From: Bacteroidales bacterium
Lineage (GTDB): Bacteria; Bacteroidota; Bacteroidia; Bacteroidales; P3
Length of the DNA: 64,000 nt
Direction of reading: 5' to 3'
Assembly (NCBI GenBank): GCA_017934545.1
Contig: JAGBJI010000008.1
Coordinates: forward strand, 248,001 to 312,000
Of this stretch, positions 7,004 through 16,380 are shown piece by piece. The translations under genes and the position numbers were made by a program. Every line of letters starts with the position of its first letter. Position 1 is the first letter of the stretch. A model generated the notes under the pieces. The model was not told the DNA's origin, searched no databases, and saw only the letters and a program-made list of their open reading frames with translations.

Positions 7004-7910
7004 CGGCATAAACGAAAAAAAAGAACTGGAGTTAAAAGAATTATTTGCGAAATACAATTGCACTTTTACACTTTACAAAGACAGAAATGAAGACACTGCA
7101 GTGCTTACTGAACGTATTGCGGACAGCGATGTGGTAATTATCTCAAATATTCCGCTGAAGAAGGAAGTTTTGCAGCAATGCCCTAACGTCAAGTTGCTTG
7201 CCGTTGCATTCACAGGCATAGACCACATTGACGTTGCTTATTGCAAGGAACGCAATATTGAAATTATCAACGCAGCAGGCTATGCGACCGAAGCCGTCAG
7301 TGAGTTGGCGATAGGTTTGATGCTTGACGTTATGCGTAAGTTAAGCGAAATGAATTGTAATATAAGAGATAACGGCACGAGAAATAATTTCTTGGGAACG
7401 GAACTGAAAGGCAAAACCGTAGGTATCGTTGGTATGGGAGCAATAGGCAAACGTACGGCGTTGTTACTGAAAGCCTTTGGTTGCAATGTGTTGGCTTATT
7501 CACGCAAAGAGCATCTGCAATACACCAGACAGGGAATACAGTACGTGGATTTGCCGACTTTGATGCAGGAAAGCGACATCGTTTCGCTGCACGTGCCGTT
7601 GACGGAAGAAACTTATCATCTTATTGACACAAAGATGCTTTCGCTTTGCAAATCTTCGGCAATCATCATCAACACTGCACGCGGAAATGTGGTGGATATA
7701 GACGCACTTGCCGATATGCTTAACAACGGAAAATTGGCGGGAGCAGGCATTGACGTGTACGAAAAAGAGCCGCCGCTATGCAAAGACCATGCTTTGTTGA
7801 ATGCGAAAAACTGTGTCTGCGTTCCTCATATCGCCTTTGCAACACGCGAAAGTTTTGACGCCAGAATAGAAATCGTTAAAAACAATATAGTTTCGTGGTT
7901 GGAAAAGTAA
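6966..7910 (+). CDS. D-2-hydroxyacid dehydrogenase (NAD-dependent)
   Basis: A 314-residue enzyme of the D-isomer-specific 2-hydroxyacid dehydrogenase family, which interconverts 2-keto acids and D-2-hydroxy acids with NAD(P)H. The Rossmann motif VGMGAIGKRTA lies near residues 152-162. The catalytic Arg is in NTARGNVVD, the Glu in DVYEKEPP and the His in VPHIAFAT. The start at 6966 is chosen because the -7 box is at 6922-6929; a longer frame begins upstream of that promoter. Substrate (glycerate, lactate, phosphoglycerate or other) is not clear. It lacks the C-terminal regulatory domain of long SerA enzymes. Its 5' end is duplicated at 4962. Confidence 0.9.
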   Translation: MKENLKITAVEPIGINEKKELELKELFAKYNCTFTLYKDRNEDTAVLTERIADSDVVIISNIPLKKEVLQQCPNVKLLAVAFTGIDHIDVAYCKERNIEIINAAGYATEAVSELAIGLMLDVMRKLSEMNCNIRDNGTRNNFLGTELKGKTVGIVGMGAIGKRTALLLKAFGCNVLAYSRKEHLQYTRQGIQYVDLPTLMQESDIVSLHVPLTEETYHLIDTKMLSLCKSSAIIINTARGNVVDIDALADMLNNGKLAGAGIDVYEKEPPLCKDHALLNAKNCVCVPHIAFATRESFDARIEIVKNNIVSWLEK

Positions 7911-7940
7911 AAAGTTGAGAAATATTTTTTCACACAATAA

Positions 7941-7977
7941 AAGCACTGTAATACAACCAAGTTTTACAGTGTTTTGT
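7941..7977. terminator. Bidirectional terminator between dehydrogenase and TonB-C genes
   Basis: Stem CACTGTAA pairs with TTACAGTG, with AAAAG on one side and TTTTG on the other. It serves the convergent genes ending at 7910 and 7996. Confidence 0.65.
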
Positions 7978-7995
7978 TTTTCTTTTGTCTATTTA

Positions 7996-8406
7996 TTACA
8001 GCTTAAAATGTATCGGCAAATTAAATTGTTGCCTTACAGCTTTACCTCTTTGCTTACCGGGTTGCCACTTCGGCATCTTTTTTACTACATCCACCGCAGC
8101 CTTTCCGCAACCGTACCCAATATCATCACGTAGAATTTTTATATCGGAAATACTTCCGTCCTTTTCAACAATAAATGTTACGAAAACATTACCTTGAACT
8201 TTGTTATTTTTTGCTTGTTTGGGGTACACTAAATTGTTACGTATAAACTTATCCAATTCCCAATTTCCGCCGGGAAACGTTGCTTGTTGCTCAACAACCG
8301 CAACTATTTCATCGTCATTTGTAACCGTACTGTCCTGTTGTGCATTAACGCTACCGCAAAACATAAACAAGGCAATAAAATTCAACAATAAAACTGCTTT
8401 TTTCAT
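7996..8406 (-). CDS. Secreted TonB C-terminal domain protein
   Basis: A 136-residue protein from the start at 8406: a signal peptide (MKKAVLLLNFIALFMFCGSV, then NAQ) followed by a TonB C-terminal domain of about 90 residues with FPGGNWELDKFIRNNLVYP, QGNVFVTFIVEKDGSI and a C-terminal PGKQRGKAV strand. Unlike true TonB it has no proline-rich spanner; the N-terminus looks cleavable, so it is probably a free periplasmic domain. Such proteins are numerous in Bacteroidota and their partners are mostly unknown. The frame extends upstream to 8445, but the Met at 8406 gives the better signal peptide. Confidence 0.8.
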   Translation of the reverse strand: MKKAVLLLNFIALFMFCGSVNAQQDSTVTNDDEIVAVVEQQATFPGGNWELDKFIRNNLVYPKQAKNNKVQGNVFVTFIVEKDGSISDIKILRDDIGYGCGKAAVDVVKKMPKWQPGKQRGKAVRQQFNLPIHFKL

Positions 8407-8492
8407 ATCCGTTAAAATATATAAACCTACAAAATAATAACGCACTGCACGGTTTGATTATTATATACATTGCTATATAAAAGATTCTTTTG

Positions 8493-8607
8493 CGAAAAGA
8501 AAAATAAAAAACATATGTTTTTGAAGAAAAAAACATATGTTTTTTGATTAAAATTCATATGTTTTTTTTCAAAAATACATATGTTTTTTTGAAATGCTTT
8601 CAGAAAA
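8493..8607. repeat. Four-unit 22-bp phased array, CATATG type (copy 1)
   Basis: CATATG occurs at 8512, 8534, 8556 and 8578, exactly 22 bp apart. Each is followed by a T-tract and preceded by an A-tract. Flanking motifs CGAAAAG (8493) and CAGAAAAG (8601) are 108 bp apart. It lies in the 307-bp gap between the divergent genes starting at 8406 and 8714, which holds nothing else except the promoter at 8679. Confidence 0.95.
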
Positions 8608-8678
8608 GGATTTTTAATGATTTTGTTTTAAAATAAAATTTTTATCTTTTTATATCTTATGTTTCAATAAAATATTTG

Positions 8679-8686
8679 TAAATTTG
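8679..8686 (+). promoter_or_regulatory. Promoter -7 box of the 56-residue ORF
   Basis: TAAATTTG, 27 bp before the ATG at 8714. It rules out the longer frame that begins at 8684. Confidence 0.65.
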
Positions 8687-8713
8687 CATATTGTATTAAT
8701 CAAAACAGAAGTT

Positions 8714-8884
8714 ATGGCTACCAAAGACTATAATCACTCCCCTATTTACAAAACGTATGAGGATTTATGCGGAATCATTGACATAGAACACCACGAAGAT
8801 GAATTTTTAGAAGGTTATCTTTCTGAAAAATACAGTATTGAATTAAATACAAACCAATCATCAATTTCAGATTCAGACATTTAA
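8714..8884 (+). CDS. Small acidic protein of unknown function
   Basis: A 56-residue protein that begins MATKDYNHSPIYKTYEDLCG. It is rich in Asp, Glu and Tyr, with no signal peptide or membrane segment. It has its own promoter and is a single-gene unit, followed by a small perfect hairpin (GACAACA/TGTTGTC near 8897-8911). I do not recognise a family. The good promoter spacing supports it being a gene; length makes it uncertain. Confidence 0.55.
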   Translation: MATKDYNHSPIYKTYEDLCGIIDIEHHEDEFLEGYLSEKYSIELNTNQSSISDSDI

Positions 8885-9018
8885 TCACTGTCTTTTTGAC
8901 AACACTGTTGTCGGATAAAGGCAATTAAACAAAAATAAATGCAGATAAAAATCCGCAGGTTTTTGTTTTAAAATAAATTAAAGGGCGGGGAAATTATTAG
9001 AGGATTGATTTTTTTTCG

Positions 9019-9026
9019 TAAATTTG
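9019..9026 (+). promoter_or_regulatory. Promoter -7 box of valS
   Basis: TAAATTTG, 37 bp before the ATG at 9064. Confidence 0.7.
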
Positions 9027-9063
9027 CAACTTAATTTCTAATTCTTTTAAATTTTGATAAACT

Positions 9064-11697
9064 ATGGCAGAGATTGAGTCTAAATATGTAGCAAAAAACG
9101 TTGAGCAGAAATGGTATGACAGATGGATTGACAACAATCTGTTCCATTCCGATCCCGATGACAGAGAACCTTATACCATTGTAATCCCGCCGCCTAACGT
9201 TACGGGGGTGCTGCATATGGGTCATATGCTTAACGAAACCATTCAGGACGTGCTTTGCCGTAAAGAAAGAATGAACGGTAAGAATGTTTGCTGGGTTCCG
9301 GGAACAGACCATGCAAGTATTGCTACCGAAGCCAAAGTGGTAAACCTTTTGAAAGAAAAAGGAATCAACAAATCAGACCTTACGCGTGAAGAGTTTTTGA
9401 AGTACGCTTGGCAATGGAAAGAAGAAAAAGGCGGCATCATTCTTCAACAGTTAAGAAAGTTGGGTTGCTGTTGTGATTGGCAACGTACCAAGTTCACTAT
9501 GGACGAGGACATGAGCGAAGCGGTTACCGACGTTTTCTGCCGTTTGTACGACAAAGGATTGATATACCGCGGCGTACGTATGGTCAACTGGGACCCTAAA
9601 GCCTTGACGGCGGTAAGCGACGAAGAGGTCATATACAAAGAACAGCACAGCAAACTGTATTATCTGCGTTACCGTTTGGCAGACAACGAAAGCCAATACA
9701 TAGTAGTGGCAACCACACGTCCCGAAACCATAATGGGCGACACCGCGGTGTGCGTCAACCCGCAGGATGAAAGGTTTGCACACCTGAAAGGCAAAAAAGT
9801 CATAGTTCCGCATGTGAACCGCACTGTTCCCGTTATCTTTGACGAATACGTAGACATGGCTTTCGGAACGGGAGCGTTAAAGATAACGCCTTGCCATGAC
9901 ATAAACGATTACAATATAGGCAACAAACACAAACTTGATGCAATAAATATTTTCAACGATGACGGAACTCTCAACGCCAACGGCATGCAATACCAAGGCA
10001 TGGACCGCTTTGAGTGCCGCAAAGCCATAGTTAAGGACTTGGAAAACGAAGGTTTGCTTGAAAAAACCGAAGATTACGACAACAAAATAGGTTTGAGTGA
10101 AAGGACCAATGTGCCTATTGAGCCAAAGTTAAGCATGCAATGGTTCTGCCGTATGGGCGACATGGCAGTACCCGCATTGGATGCAGTGGAAACTGACACC
10201 ATAAAGTTTTGGCCTGATAAGTTTAAAAACACTTACCGTCATTGGATGGAAAACGTTAAGGATTGGTGTATTTCGCGTCAGTTGTGGTGGGGTCACCGCA
10301 TACCTGCATACTACTTGCCTAACAAGGAAATAGTTGTCGGCAGAACCAAACAGGAGGCATACAACAAAGCACTTGAACTTTATCCGACGGAAAACTACAC
10401 CGTTGAAGACTTAATTCAGGACGAAGATGTGTTGGATACTTGGTTTTCGTCATGGCTTTGGCCTATGAGTTGCTTTAACGGAATACGCGACCCGAAGAAC
10501 AAAGAGATTGAATACTACTACCCTACCAACGATTTGATAACCGCACCCGATATAATGTTTTTCTGGGTTGCCCGGATGATAATGGCAGGCTTGGAATACA
10601 GAGATGAGATTCCGTTTAAAAACGTTTATTTCACCGGAACGGTAAGGGACAAGTTGGGAAGAAAGATGTCAAAATCGTTGGGCAACTCTCCAGACCCGTT
10701 GGAATTGATAGAAAAATACGGAGCCGACGGTGTACGTATGGGTATGCTGATGGTATCGCCTGCGGGCGGCGACTTGTTGTTTGACGATGTGTATTGCGAA
10801 CAGGGGCGCAACTTCTCAAACAAGATATGGAACGCATTGCGTTTGGTCAAAGGTTTTTCGGTTGCAAAGACCAATCAACCCGAACATTCAAAACTTGCTC
10901 TTGCATGGTTTAGACAACGTATGAACGTAATGATTGCAAGCATCAACGACGATTTTTCCAAATACCGCTTGAGCGAAAGTTTGAAAAACATCTACACTTT
11001 CATATGGGACGATTTTTGTTCATGGCTTTTGGAGATTGTAAAGCCCGAATACCAGCAGCCTATTGACGTTGATACCTATGAGCAGTTGATTGACATCTTT
11101 GAAGACTTAATGAAAATACTTCATCCGTTTATGCCGTTTGTCACGGAAGAGATATACCACAACCTAAGGCAAAGACAGGAGAACGATTTCATAATGAACG
11201 CCGCTTATCCTACGGTTTCCGATAATGACAACCCGATGGATGCCGAGTTTACGTTCATCAAAGAGATTATAACCGCCGTACGCAGCCTGCGAAACTCCAA
11301 AGGCATATCGCCGAAACAGGTTTTGCAGTGTTATGTCAAGGTTTCCGACAGCAAAGATTTGATTTCCAAATACGAAAGTATAATAATAAAAGCTGCGAAT
11401 ACGGAAAAAATCGCTTTTGTTGAAGAAAAACAAGACGGCACAGTGTCTTTGATGGTCAGAACCACCGAGATGTTTATACCGATTGCACAAAACGTCAACA
11501 AAGACGAAGAGATAAAGAAGATAAACGAGCAAATAAAATATTACGAAGGCTTTTATGCTTCCGTTCAACGCAAACTATCCAACGAAAAATTCGTATCCAA
11601 CGCTCCTGCCAACGTAGTGGAATTGGAGCGAAAGAAGCTTGCGGACTGTGAAAGCAAACTTACCGCACTGAAATCCGAACTTCAATCCCTTCAATAA
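9064..11697 (+). CDS. valS: Valyl-tRNA synthetase
   Basis: Class I aminoacyl-tRNA synthetase that charges tRNA-Val and edits mischarged threonine. HMGH (the HIGH motif) is at residues 51-54 within [18 protein letters not shown] is at 534-538. The editing domain contains [15 protein letters not shown] near residue 220. The segment [15 protein letters not shown] ([12 protein letters not shown]) precedes KMSKS. The C-terminal ~65 residues ([19 protein letters not shown] onwards) form the Val-type tRNA-binding coiled coil. The length of 877 is normal for the family. Single gene with its own promoter and a hairpin downstream. Confidence 0.98.
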   Translation: MAEIESKYVAKNVEQKWYDRWIDNNLFHSDPDDREPYTIVIPPPNVTGVLHMGHMLNETIQDVLCRKERMNGKNVCWVPGTDHASIATEAKVVNLLKEKGINKSDLTREEFLKYAWQWKEEKGGIILQQLRKLGCCCDWQRTKFTMDEDMSEAVTDVFCRLYDKGLIYRGVRMVNWDPKALTAVSDEEVIYKEQHSKLYYLRYRLADNESQYIVVATTRPETIMGDTAVCVNPQDERFAHLKGKKVIVPHVNRTVPVIFDEYVDMAFGTGALKITPCHDINDYNIGNKHKLDAINIFNDDGTLNANGMQYQGMDRFECRKAIVKDLENEGLLEKTEDYDNKIGLSERTNVPIEPKLSMQWFCRMGDMAVPALDAVETDTIKFWPDKFKNTYRHWMENVKDWCISRQLWWGHRIPAYYLPNKEIVVGRTKQEAYNKALELYPTENYTVEDLIQDEDVLDTWFSSWLWPMSCFNGIRDPKNKEIEYYYPTNDLITAPDIMFFWVARMIMAGLEYRDEIPFKNVYFTGTVRDKLGRKMSKSLGNSPDPLELIEKYGADGVRMGMLMVSPAGGDLLFDDVYCEQGRNFSNKIWNALRLVKGFSVAKTNQPEHSKLALAWFRQRMNVMIASINDDFSKYRLSESLKNIYTFIWDDFCSWLLEIVKPEYQQPIDVDTYEQLIDIFEDLMKILHPFMPFVTEEIYHNLRQRQENDFIMNAAYPTVSDNDNPMDAEFTFIKEIITAVRSLRNSKGISPKQVLQCYVKVSDSKDLISKYESIIIKAANTEKIAFVEEKQDGTVSLMVRTTEMFIPIAQNVNKDEEIKKINEQIKYYEGFYASVQRKLSNEKFVSNAPANVVELERKKLADCESKLTALKSELQSLQ

Positions 11698-11715
11698 ACC
11701 ACCGACATCAAACAA

Positions 11716-11769
11716 TTCCCCGCCGATAGAAATCCTTTTATTAAAGAATGATTTCTATCGGTGAGGGAA
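11716..11769 (+). terminator. Hairpin after valS
   Basis: CCGATAGAAATC at 11723 pairs perfectly with GATTTCTATCGG ending at 11761. The outer TTCCCC/GAGGGAA bases extend the stem. A T-run is lacking, so it may act as an RNA 3'-end stabiliser rather than a classic terminator. Confidence 0.65.
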
Positions 11770-11832
11770 AAAGAATAAAAATTGGTTTAATGAACAAAAA
11801 AAAGAGCCTAAAAAGACCGTAATTAGTTAAAT

Positions 11833-12171
11833 ATGTTATTAGATATATCACAATTAGAATTAGATATGTTTTGCTATTATTGTATAGATTTATTATACTA
11901 TTTAGGAAATTTTACAGGTTTGGGCTATGCTGGGATTAATATCCTGTTATTTGTAATAGTACAGCCTTTTTTAATACTTGCTTTAGGGATAATTGCAATA
12001 ATAGGAATGCGTCTAAAAAACAATAGACATAAAACTATAATTAAAGGTGTTATAATAGCAACGTTATCATTGTGTATTGTATTCGGTACTATGTGTGTTG
12101 CTGGATATGTAGTAGCAGATAAATGTATGTTAGAATTTGAAGCAAAAGAATATCCTTTAAAAAGAAACTAA
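11833..12171 (+). CDS. Small membrane protein of unknown function
   Basis: A 112-residue protein with two clear hydrophobic segments, about residues 33-60 (GINILLFVIVQPFLILALGI region) and 70-95 (GVIIATLSLCIVFGTMCVAG). The N-terminus is rich in Tyr, Cys and Leu and might insert as a third segment. The C-terminal tail is charged. It ends 4 bp into the opposing gene at 12168. A low-GC stretch around it differs from the valS side, which hints at a less conserved locus. No family recognised. Confidence 0.6.
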   Translation: MLLDISQLELDMFCYYCIDLLYYLGNFTGLGYAGINILLFVIVQPFLILALGIIAIIGMRLKNNRHKTIIKGVIIATLSLCIVFGTMCVAGYVVADKCMLEFEAKEYPLKRN

Positions 12172-12461
12172 TTCATTAAACTGTTTTTTATTTGGTGTTT
12201 TACATTCATGCAATATTGAGCAAATAAAAATTCTAATGCTGTTTTATATTCGTCTGTTATATCTTGATTATAGTTAACAAAAAGCGAATATATGTCTTTA
12301 ATCGTATCAATTGCATTGTCTATTACAGACTCTTTAATAGGATACGAAAAGTTTGATTCCATCCATTTATTAAATTCTACTACATTAGATAGTTTTAAGA
12401 CTATCTTTAATCTATCACAATCTTCTTTTTTCATCATCAAATTTTTTTTGTCTTCTGTCAT
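12168..12461 (-). CDS. Small soluble protein of unknown function
   Basis: A 97-residue, mostly helical protein with MTEDKKNLMMKKEDCDRLK at the N-terminus and a central segment VEFNKWMESNFSYPIKESVI. No signal, membrane segment or known motif. A -7 box TAATTTTG lies at 12475-12482 on the minus strand, 14 bp before the start, supporting real expression. Its 3' end overlaps the opposing membrane protein gene by 4 bp. Confidence 0.55.
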   Translation of the reverse strand: MTEDKKNLMMKKEDCDRLKIVLKLSNVVEFNKWMESNFSYPIKESVIDNAIDTIKDIYSLFVNYNQDITDEYKTALEFLFAQYCMNVKHQIKNSLMN

Positions 12462-12474
12462 ATTTATTTTTTTG

Positions 12475-12482
12475 CAAAATTA
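12475..12482 (-). promoter_or_regulatory. Promoter -7 box of the 97-residue ORF
   Basis: TAATTTTG on the minus strand, 14 bp before the start at 12461. Confidence 0.55.
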
Positions 12483-12571
12483 GTTATTCTCTATTTTAAT
12501 AAAAGAAAGTCTAATAATTTATTAACTTGCTTTTACAATTGTTATGACCATTTTACATTATTTAACTATTT

Positions 12572-14140
12572 CTAATCTTTTTTATATCTAAAAGCTATAA
12601 GATAAATCGATATTATAGTTATAACTGTTAAGGATATACCCCAACGTTTCCAAATTTTAATTCGGTCAAGTTGCTTCGGGCTTTCTCCATAATCATTTCG
12701 CATTTTTATTAAATATGTATACGGTTCTGTGCCTAATTTTAAATAAACATTATAGAAATTAGTCAGTCGTGCATATGTATCAATACCGACAATTTCACAA
12801 CCAATCTTTGGAACTCTTTGCAATTTAAAATATTCATTACTACTTGATGTTTCTAGCTCGTCTACAATATTATTAATTTGAGGATAAAAATATGGCAATG
12901 AGTCTACAAAAAAATCATAAGATGATAATATAGCTTGTTTGATATTTATATCTACATAATTATTTTTTTTAATTTCAATAGAAGAAGGGCTCATTACACA
13001 AGCATAATAACCAACTGAAGTTTTAAATTTACCTGTACCGTCACCTTCATATATGTACACCTTGTTCATATAAATCATATCCCATCCTACTACATTATTG
13101 TAATTGTACGACACTAAATTATATCTTTCAACATCTCGATTACCATCATCCTCTTTATGTAATATATAACCATTATAATAATATTTAGCTTTAAAATACA
13201 CAAAATCATTTTCATGAAATAAATCATTGGCATTTGGCTTATTCAAAACGCCTATAATAGGATGTTTTTCTTCTATAAATTTGTCTGCCTGTCCGCCTAT
13301 ACTTTGTATATTACTTTTTCTTATTTTTTGTTGAATATATTTATACCAAGTTGTTTCAAAATTACCTTCAGCCTCATGTAATAAACGCTTTTCTTTATTA
13401 TTCAAATACAATTCTCCTAATAAAAACATTGCTCCAATAGATATAATATAAGACGAAGTAATAATTAAAATTATTTTCTTTTTTCTCTTATCTCCTTTAA
13501 TCTTATTTTTTATTGTATAAATATACCATCCTAATAAAAGTAACAGAATAGACATTATTCCCGTATACTTTGCCGTATTTATAAGTCCATCTTTAAAATG
13601 CTCTCTTCTCCTAAAATTAATATCTTCTATATTATAAAAACGAGTATCATATTTATCATATTTAGAAGTTCCGAAACCTTTTATCTTTACACTCGTTGGT
13701 AAATTATTTTTAAACTGACCGTATGTCATAACATACCAATCGTAACATAATTCTTCTACAGTCTTTGCTCTAATAGATCTTTTCCTATAATTTATATCAA
13801 AATATTTTCTATCACAGTATGCAGACACAGGTTCACTCAAATGTGCTTCTATATATCTTTTGTATTCTGGTATTTTTTTCTTGTTTTCTTCAACGATAGG
13901 AAGTATTGCATCATAAAATCCTACTTCTTTTGCTTTTTCAATAGCTAACGCAGTATTTTCCTTTCTATTTTTATTTTCTAAACTTTTAACTTTTGCTTGA
14001 AATTCTTTTTCAGTTTGCTCTAATGGTTTAGAATCCTCAACAGATACTATATAATATATACCTGTTGCTAAAACAGTAATAACAATTGATATTACCATCA
14101 ATATTCCTAATACTTTCAAATTCTTTTTTACCATTTTCAT
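12572..14140 (-). CDS. Multi-segment membrane protein of unknown function
   Basis: A 522-residue protein. Hydrophobic segments lie at about 12-33, 195-212, 225-247 and 500-518. Two large hydrophilic regions lie between segments 1 and 2 and between segments 3 and 4; both are rich in Lys, Tyr and Asn and probably face the same side. The second contains many aromatic residues (YFKAKYYYNGYILHKEDDG) typical of a beta-rich domain. It has the low-GC composition of its neighbours at 11.8-12.5 kb. I recognise no family. Start at 14140 (MKM) or 14134. Confidence 0.65.
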   Translation of the reverse strand: MKMVKKNLKVLGILMVISIVITVLATGIYYIVSVEDSKPLEQTEKEFQAKVKSLENKNRKENTALAIEKAKEVGFYDAILPIVEENKKKIPEYKRYIEAHLSEPVSAYCDRKYFDINYRKRSIRAKTVEELCYDWYVMTYGQFKNNLPTSVKIKGFGTSKYDKYDTRFYNIEDINFRRREHFKDGLINTAKYTGIMSILLLLLGWYIYTIKNKIKGDKRKKKIILIITSSYIISIGAMFLLGELYLNNKEKRLLHEAEGNFETTWYKYIQQKIRKSNIQSIGGQADKFIEEKHPIIGVLNKPNANDLFHENDFVYFKAKYYYNGYILHKEDDGNRDVERYNLVSYNYNNVVGWDMIYMNKVYIYEGDGTGKFKTSVGYYACVMSPSSIEIKKNNYVDINIKQAILSSYDFFVDSLPYFYPQINNIVDELETSSSNEYFKLQRVPKIGCEIVGIDTYARLTNFYNVYLKLGTEPYTYLIKMRNDYGESPKQLDRIKIWKRWGISLTVITIISIYLIAFRYKKD

Positions 14141-14180
14141 TTTACTTTACTTTTTCCTTTTGTGAATTCTATAAAGGAAC

Positions 14181-14428
14181 GGATTGCCTTTTTCAATCCA
14201 GATTAATTAATAAAAGAAAAGCGTGAATCCACTAATATATTAATTTGCATTACATCTCCATTTAAGGTGCATGAGAATAAACCCGAATCAAAAAGATATA
14301 ACCATAGCAGAAACACGCCGAAGCAGGCGTAGTCCGACCGGTATTATAACTTGATTGATTCTAAAAAGGTTCTCATGCTTTTAATTGCAAGCTATAATAT
14401 ATTACGCTTTTGCCTATCCCCTGATAAG
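14181..14428 (-). ncRNA. Rod-shaped structured RNA, probably 6S RNA
   Basis: A promoter with -7 box TACTTTTG at 14435-14442 and TTG 19 bp upstream starts transcription near 14428. The RNA has a closing stem (14404-14411 with 14217-14224, ACGCTTTT/AAAAGCGT on plus) next to two copies of TAATATATTA that can pair. An internal bubble of roughly 16 and 26 nt follows. Then come a long inner stem closed by TTCTCATGC/GCATGAGAA, a GAATCAA/TTGATTC helix and an apical hairpin ACGCC/GGCGT. Closing stem, central bubble and terminal rod over ~195 nt is the 6S RNA layout, which holds RNA polymerase in stationary phase. A hairpin (14181-14199) follows the 3' side. No conserved primary motif was checked, so the class is an inference. 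Confidence 0.6.
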
Positions 14429-14434
14429 CAACTG

Positions 14435-14442
14435 CAAAAGTA
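14435..14442 (-). promoter_or_regulatory. Promoter -7 box of the structured RNA
   Basis: TACTTTTG on the minus strand with TTG 19 bp upstream, both matching the Bacteroidota consensus. Confidence 0.7.
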
Positions 14443-14540
14443 CAAAACTTTTTTCAATTAGCAATATCTTCAAAAATAAAACACCTTTTCATTTTTATTA
14501 AAGTAATGCCTTATAAAATCTTTTCCTGAATTAAATCTTC

Positions 14541-14712
14541 TCTTTTGTGAAAAGAATTTTTTTTAGACCGTCCAAAAGTAAGTTTCAGACGGGTTAAAAG
14601 TTGGTTTTGGACGGTCTGAAATATAATTTTGAACCGTCCAAAAAAATCTCTTTTCTGAAAACAATTTTTTCTTTTCTGAAAAGGATTTTTTGTTTTCTGA
14701 AAAGAGTTTCGG
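14541..14712. repeat. Composite repeat: four 22-bp GACCGTCC-type units flanked by TTTTCTGAAAA units
   Basis: Nine-base cores AGACCGTCC, AGACGGGTT, GGACGGTCT and GAACCGTCC start at 14565, 14587, 14609 and 14631, exactly 22 bp apart. GTGAAAAG at 14547 and CTGAAAA at 14655 flank them 108 bp apart. Two more CTGAAAA follow at 14676 and 14697 with a 21-bp period. The same composite occurs at 33786-33955. The rest of the 14443-15116 gap has no gene; short open frames there are artefacts of the repeats. Confidence 0.92.
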
Positions 14713-14761
14713 TGGGTTGTTGTTCTTTTTTGGTATCTTATGGCGTTTTGTCCATTTTTTT

Positions 14762-14920
14762 GCTGACACATTTCTGACACATATCTGTTTTTCAGAATAT
14801 ATTGTCAATTAATGTTTTACAAAAGTGGCACACATTGACACACATTTTTTATATAAACTTATTTTGATAAAAAATCTTTAATAGAAAATAAGTGTGCCAA
14901 TGTGTGTCATGTGTGTCAGC
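14762..14920. repeat. Cluster of inverted TG(A/G)CACA motifs
   Basis: TGACACA at 14764 and 14775, TGGCACA at 14826 and TGACACA at 14836 face TGTGCCA at 14893 and TGTGTCA at 14903 and 14912. Motifs within a group are 9-11 bp apart. The ends of the cluster (GCTGACACAT and ATGTGTGTCAGC) form an imperfect inverted repeat. It could be an operator cluster or a small MITE-like insertion. No gene is inside. Confidence 0.7.
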
Positions 14921-15116
14921 ATTTTGTAATTAATTTATTATCAACTACTTTTAATTTTTCGCAATAACAGGTATTATTTTGACGAAAAATTAAAGCAGAA
15001 CATATTTTTTTGTTTTCTGCAAAAAAGGAAAAAAGTAAAACAAGGTGCAATTTGTAACGGACAAATAAAAAAATCCGTTGCAGAGTTTAAATTGATTTTT
15101 GGGGGTTATGTATAAT

Positions 15117-16160
15117 TTATTTTATACCTCTTGCGTTCAGGGCTTTTCTGTAACGGATTGCGTTCTGAATGTGTTCCTTGTCAGTGGCTGCAAAATTGTG
15201 GTAACCCGAAAAGTCTTCTTTGGCACAGAAGTACAGATAGTCGTGTTTTTTATATTTCAGTACCGCATTGATTGAAGACAGCGACGGCAGGCATATAGGC
15301 GAGGGCGGCAAGCCGAGGTTTTTGTATGTATTAAACGGCGATTCCGTCTTAAGATGTTGAGCCGTAATGCGTTTAACGGTGAAATCACCGACGGCGAATC
15401 TGACCGTAGGGTCGGCCTGCAACATCATGCCCTTGTGCAATCTGTTCAAATACACGCCCGCAATGACAGGTTTTTCGTCATTTTTGTTCGTTTCCTCGTT
15501 AACTATGCTTGCAAGGATAACTATCTCTTTTCTTGTCAGTTGGGTAAGTTTTGCTTTTTGTTTGTTATCAGTCCAAAACCTGTCGCTTTCCGATTTCAAC
15601 CGCTCCAAAAACTTTTTCGGGCTTACATTCCAATAAAATTGATATGTGTCAGGGATAACGAACTCAAACACATCATTATCATACTGATAACCTTTGGCTT
15701 TGATTTCCGCCATAAGCTCATCTTCGGTCATCATAAGCAAAGAGGCCGCCTTTTTGGAAAAATCTTCAGCCGTACGTACGCTGTTTATAACGACGTTAAC
15801 GGGCGTTTGGTTACCGTTTTTTAATTTGCGTACCATTCTGAAAACCGAAGTCTTGGGTTTTATCACATAATGTCCCGCTTTAATATGGCGGTCATACGAA
15901 AGCAATTTGCAATAAGCCGCAAAGGAAGTGTTTTTTGAGGATATTATTCCTTCGTTTTGCAATGTTTGCTTTATGTTTACGTACTTATCACCCGGGTAAA
16001 TATATATGTCTTTAGCCTGCATATTATCCGTTTTTGAGGACAAAAGCGTAATCAAGCAAATACATATCAAGGCAACACAACCTAAAACTATGATGTACTT
16101 TGGTTTAAGTCTTATTTTTTCTTGGATTTTGCTGATTGTAGTCAAAGAATTTTTCTTCAT
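15117..16160 (-). CDS. mltG: Endolytic murein transglycosylase MltG
   Basis: Cuts nascent glycan strands in peptidoglycan and terminates their polymerisation. After a short cytoplasmic N-terminus there is one membrane segment (about residues 24-43). A LysM-like region follows (PGDKYVNIKQTL), then the YceG domain with ASIVNEETNKNDEKPVIAGV, which carries the catalytic Glu, and VYLNRLHKGMMLQADPTVRF. The length of 347 residues fits. The Met at 16160 is chosen over 16178 because the -7 box lies at 16190-16197. Single gene followed by a long repeat-bearing gap. Confidence 0.93.
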   Translation of the reverse strand: MKKNSLTTISKIQEKIRLKPKYIIVLGCVALICICLITLLSSKTDNMQAKDIYIYPGDKYVNIKQTLQNEGIISSKNTSFAAYCKLLSYDRHIKAGHYVIKPKTSVFRMVRKLKNGNQTPVNVVINSVRTAEDFSKKAASLLMMTEDELMAEIKAKGYQYDNDVFEFVIPDTYQFYWNVSPKKFLERLKSESDRFWTDNKQKAKLTQLTRKEIVILASIVNEETNKNDEKPVIAGVYLNRLHKGMMLQADPTVRFAVGDFTVKRITAQHLKTESPFNTYKNLGLPPSPICLPSLSSINAVLKYKKHDYLYFCAKEDFSGYHNFAATDKEHIQNAIRYRKALNARGIK

Positions 16161-16189
16161 TATCGTTATACAGTTCAAATAAATAATTG

Positions 16190-16197
16190 CAAAGATA
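16190..16197 (-). promoter_or_regulatory. Promoter -7 box of mltG
   Basis: TATCTTTG on the minus strand, 29 bp before the start at 16160. Confidence 0.65.
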
Positions 16198-16380
16198 GTC
16201 GTTTTTTCCCGTTTACCGCCTCTGTATTACGTAATAATTACAGAAAAAAGACATGAAAACATGTACGGAATTAACCGCAATGTCTTCATATCCTGTTTTA
16301 CACCCAACCGCACCGCACAATGTTTAAAAACAAAATATGCCGTGAGTGAGCAAGTAATTATTTAATGCTTATACGATTGC

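Noticed and set aside
8897..8911. Small perfect hairpin after the 56-residue ORF
   Set aside because: The stem is short and has no T-run, so I did not call it a terminator.
14215..14428. tmRNA, RNase P RNA or SRP RNA
   Set aside because: No CCA-type end or tag ORF, no RNase P core motifs and no SRP apical loop; the rod with a central bubble fits 6S better.
14511..14808. Open reading frames of 81 and 89 codons
   Set aside because: They run through the 22-bp repeat array and encode low-complexity Lys/Phe/Ser peptides with no promoter of their own.
15354..15824. 156-codon frame opposite mltG
   Set aside because: mltG motifs occupy the other strand and the frame has no signal or domain.
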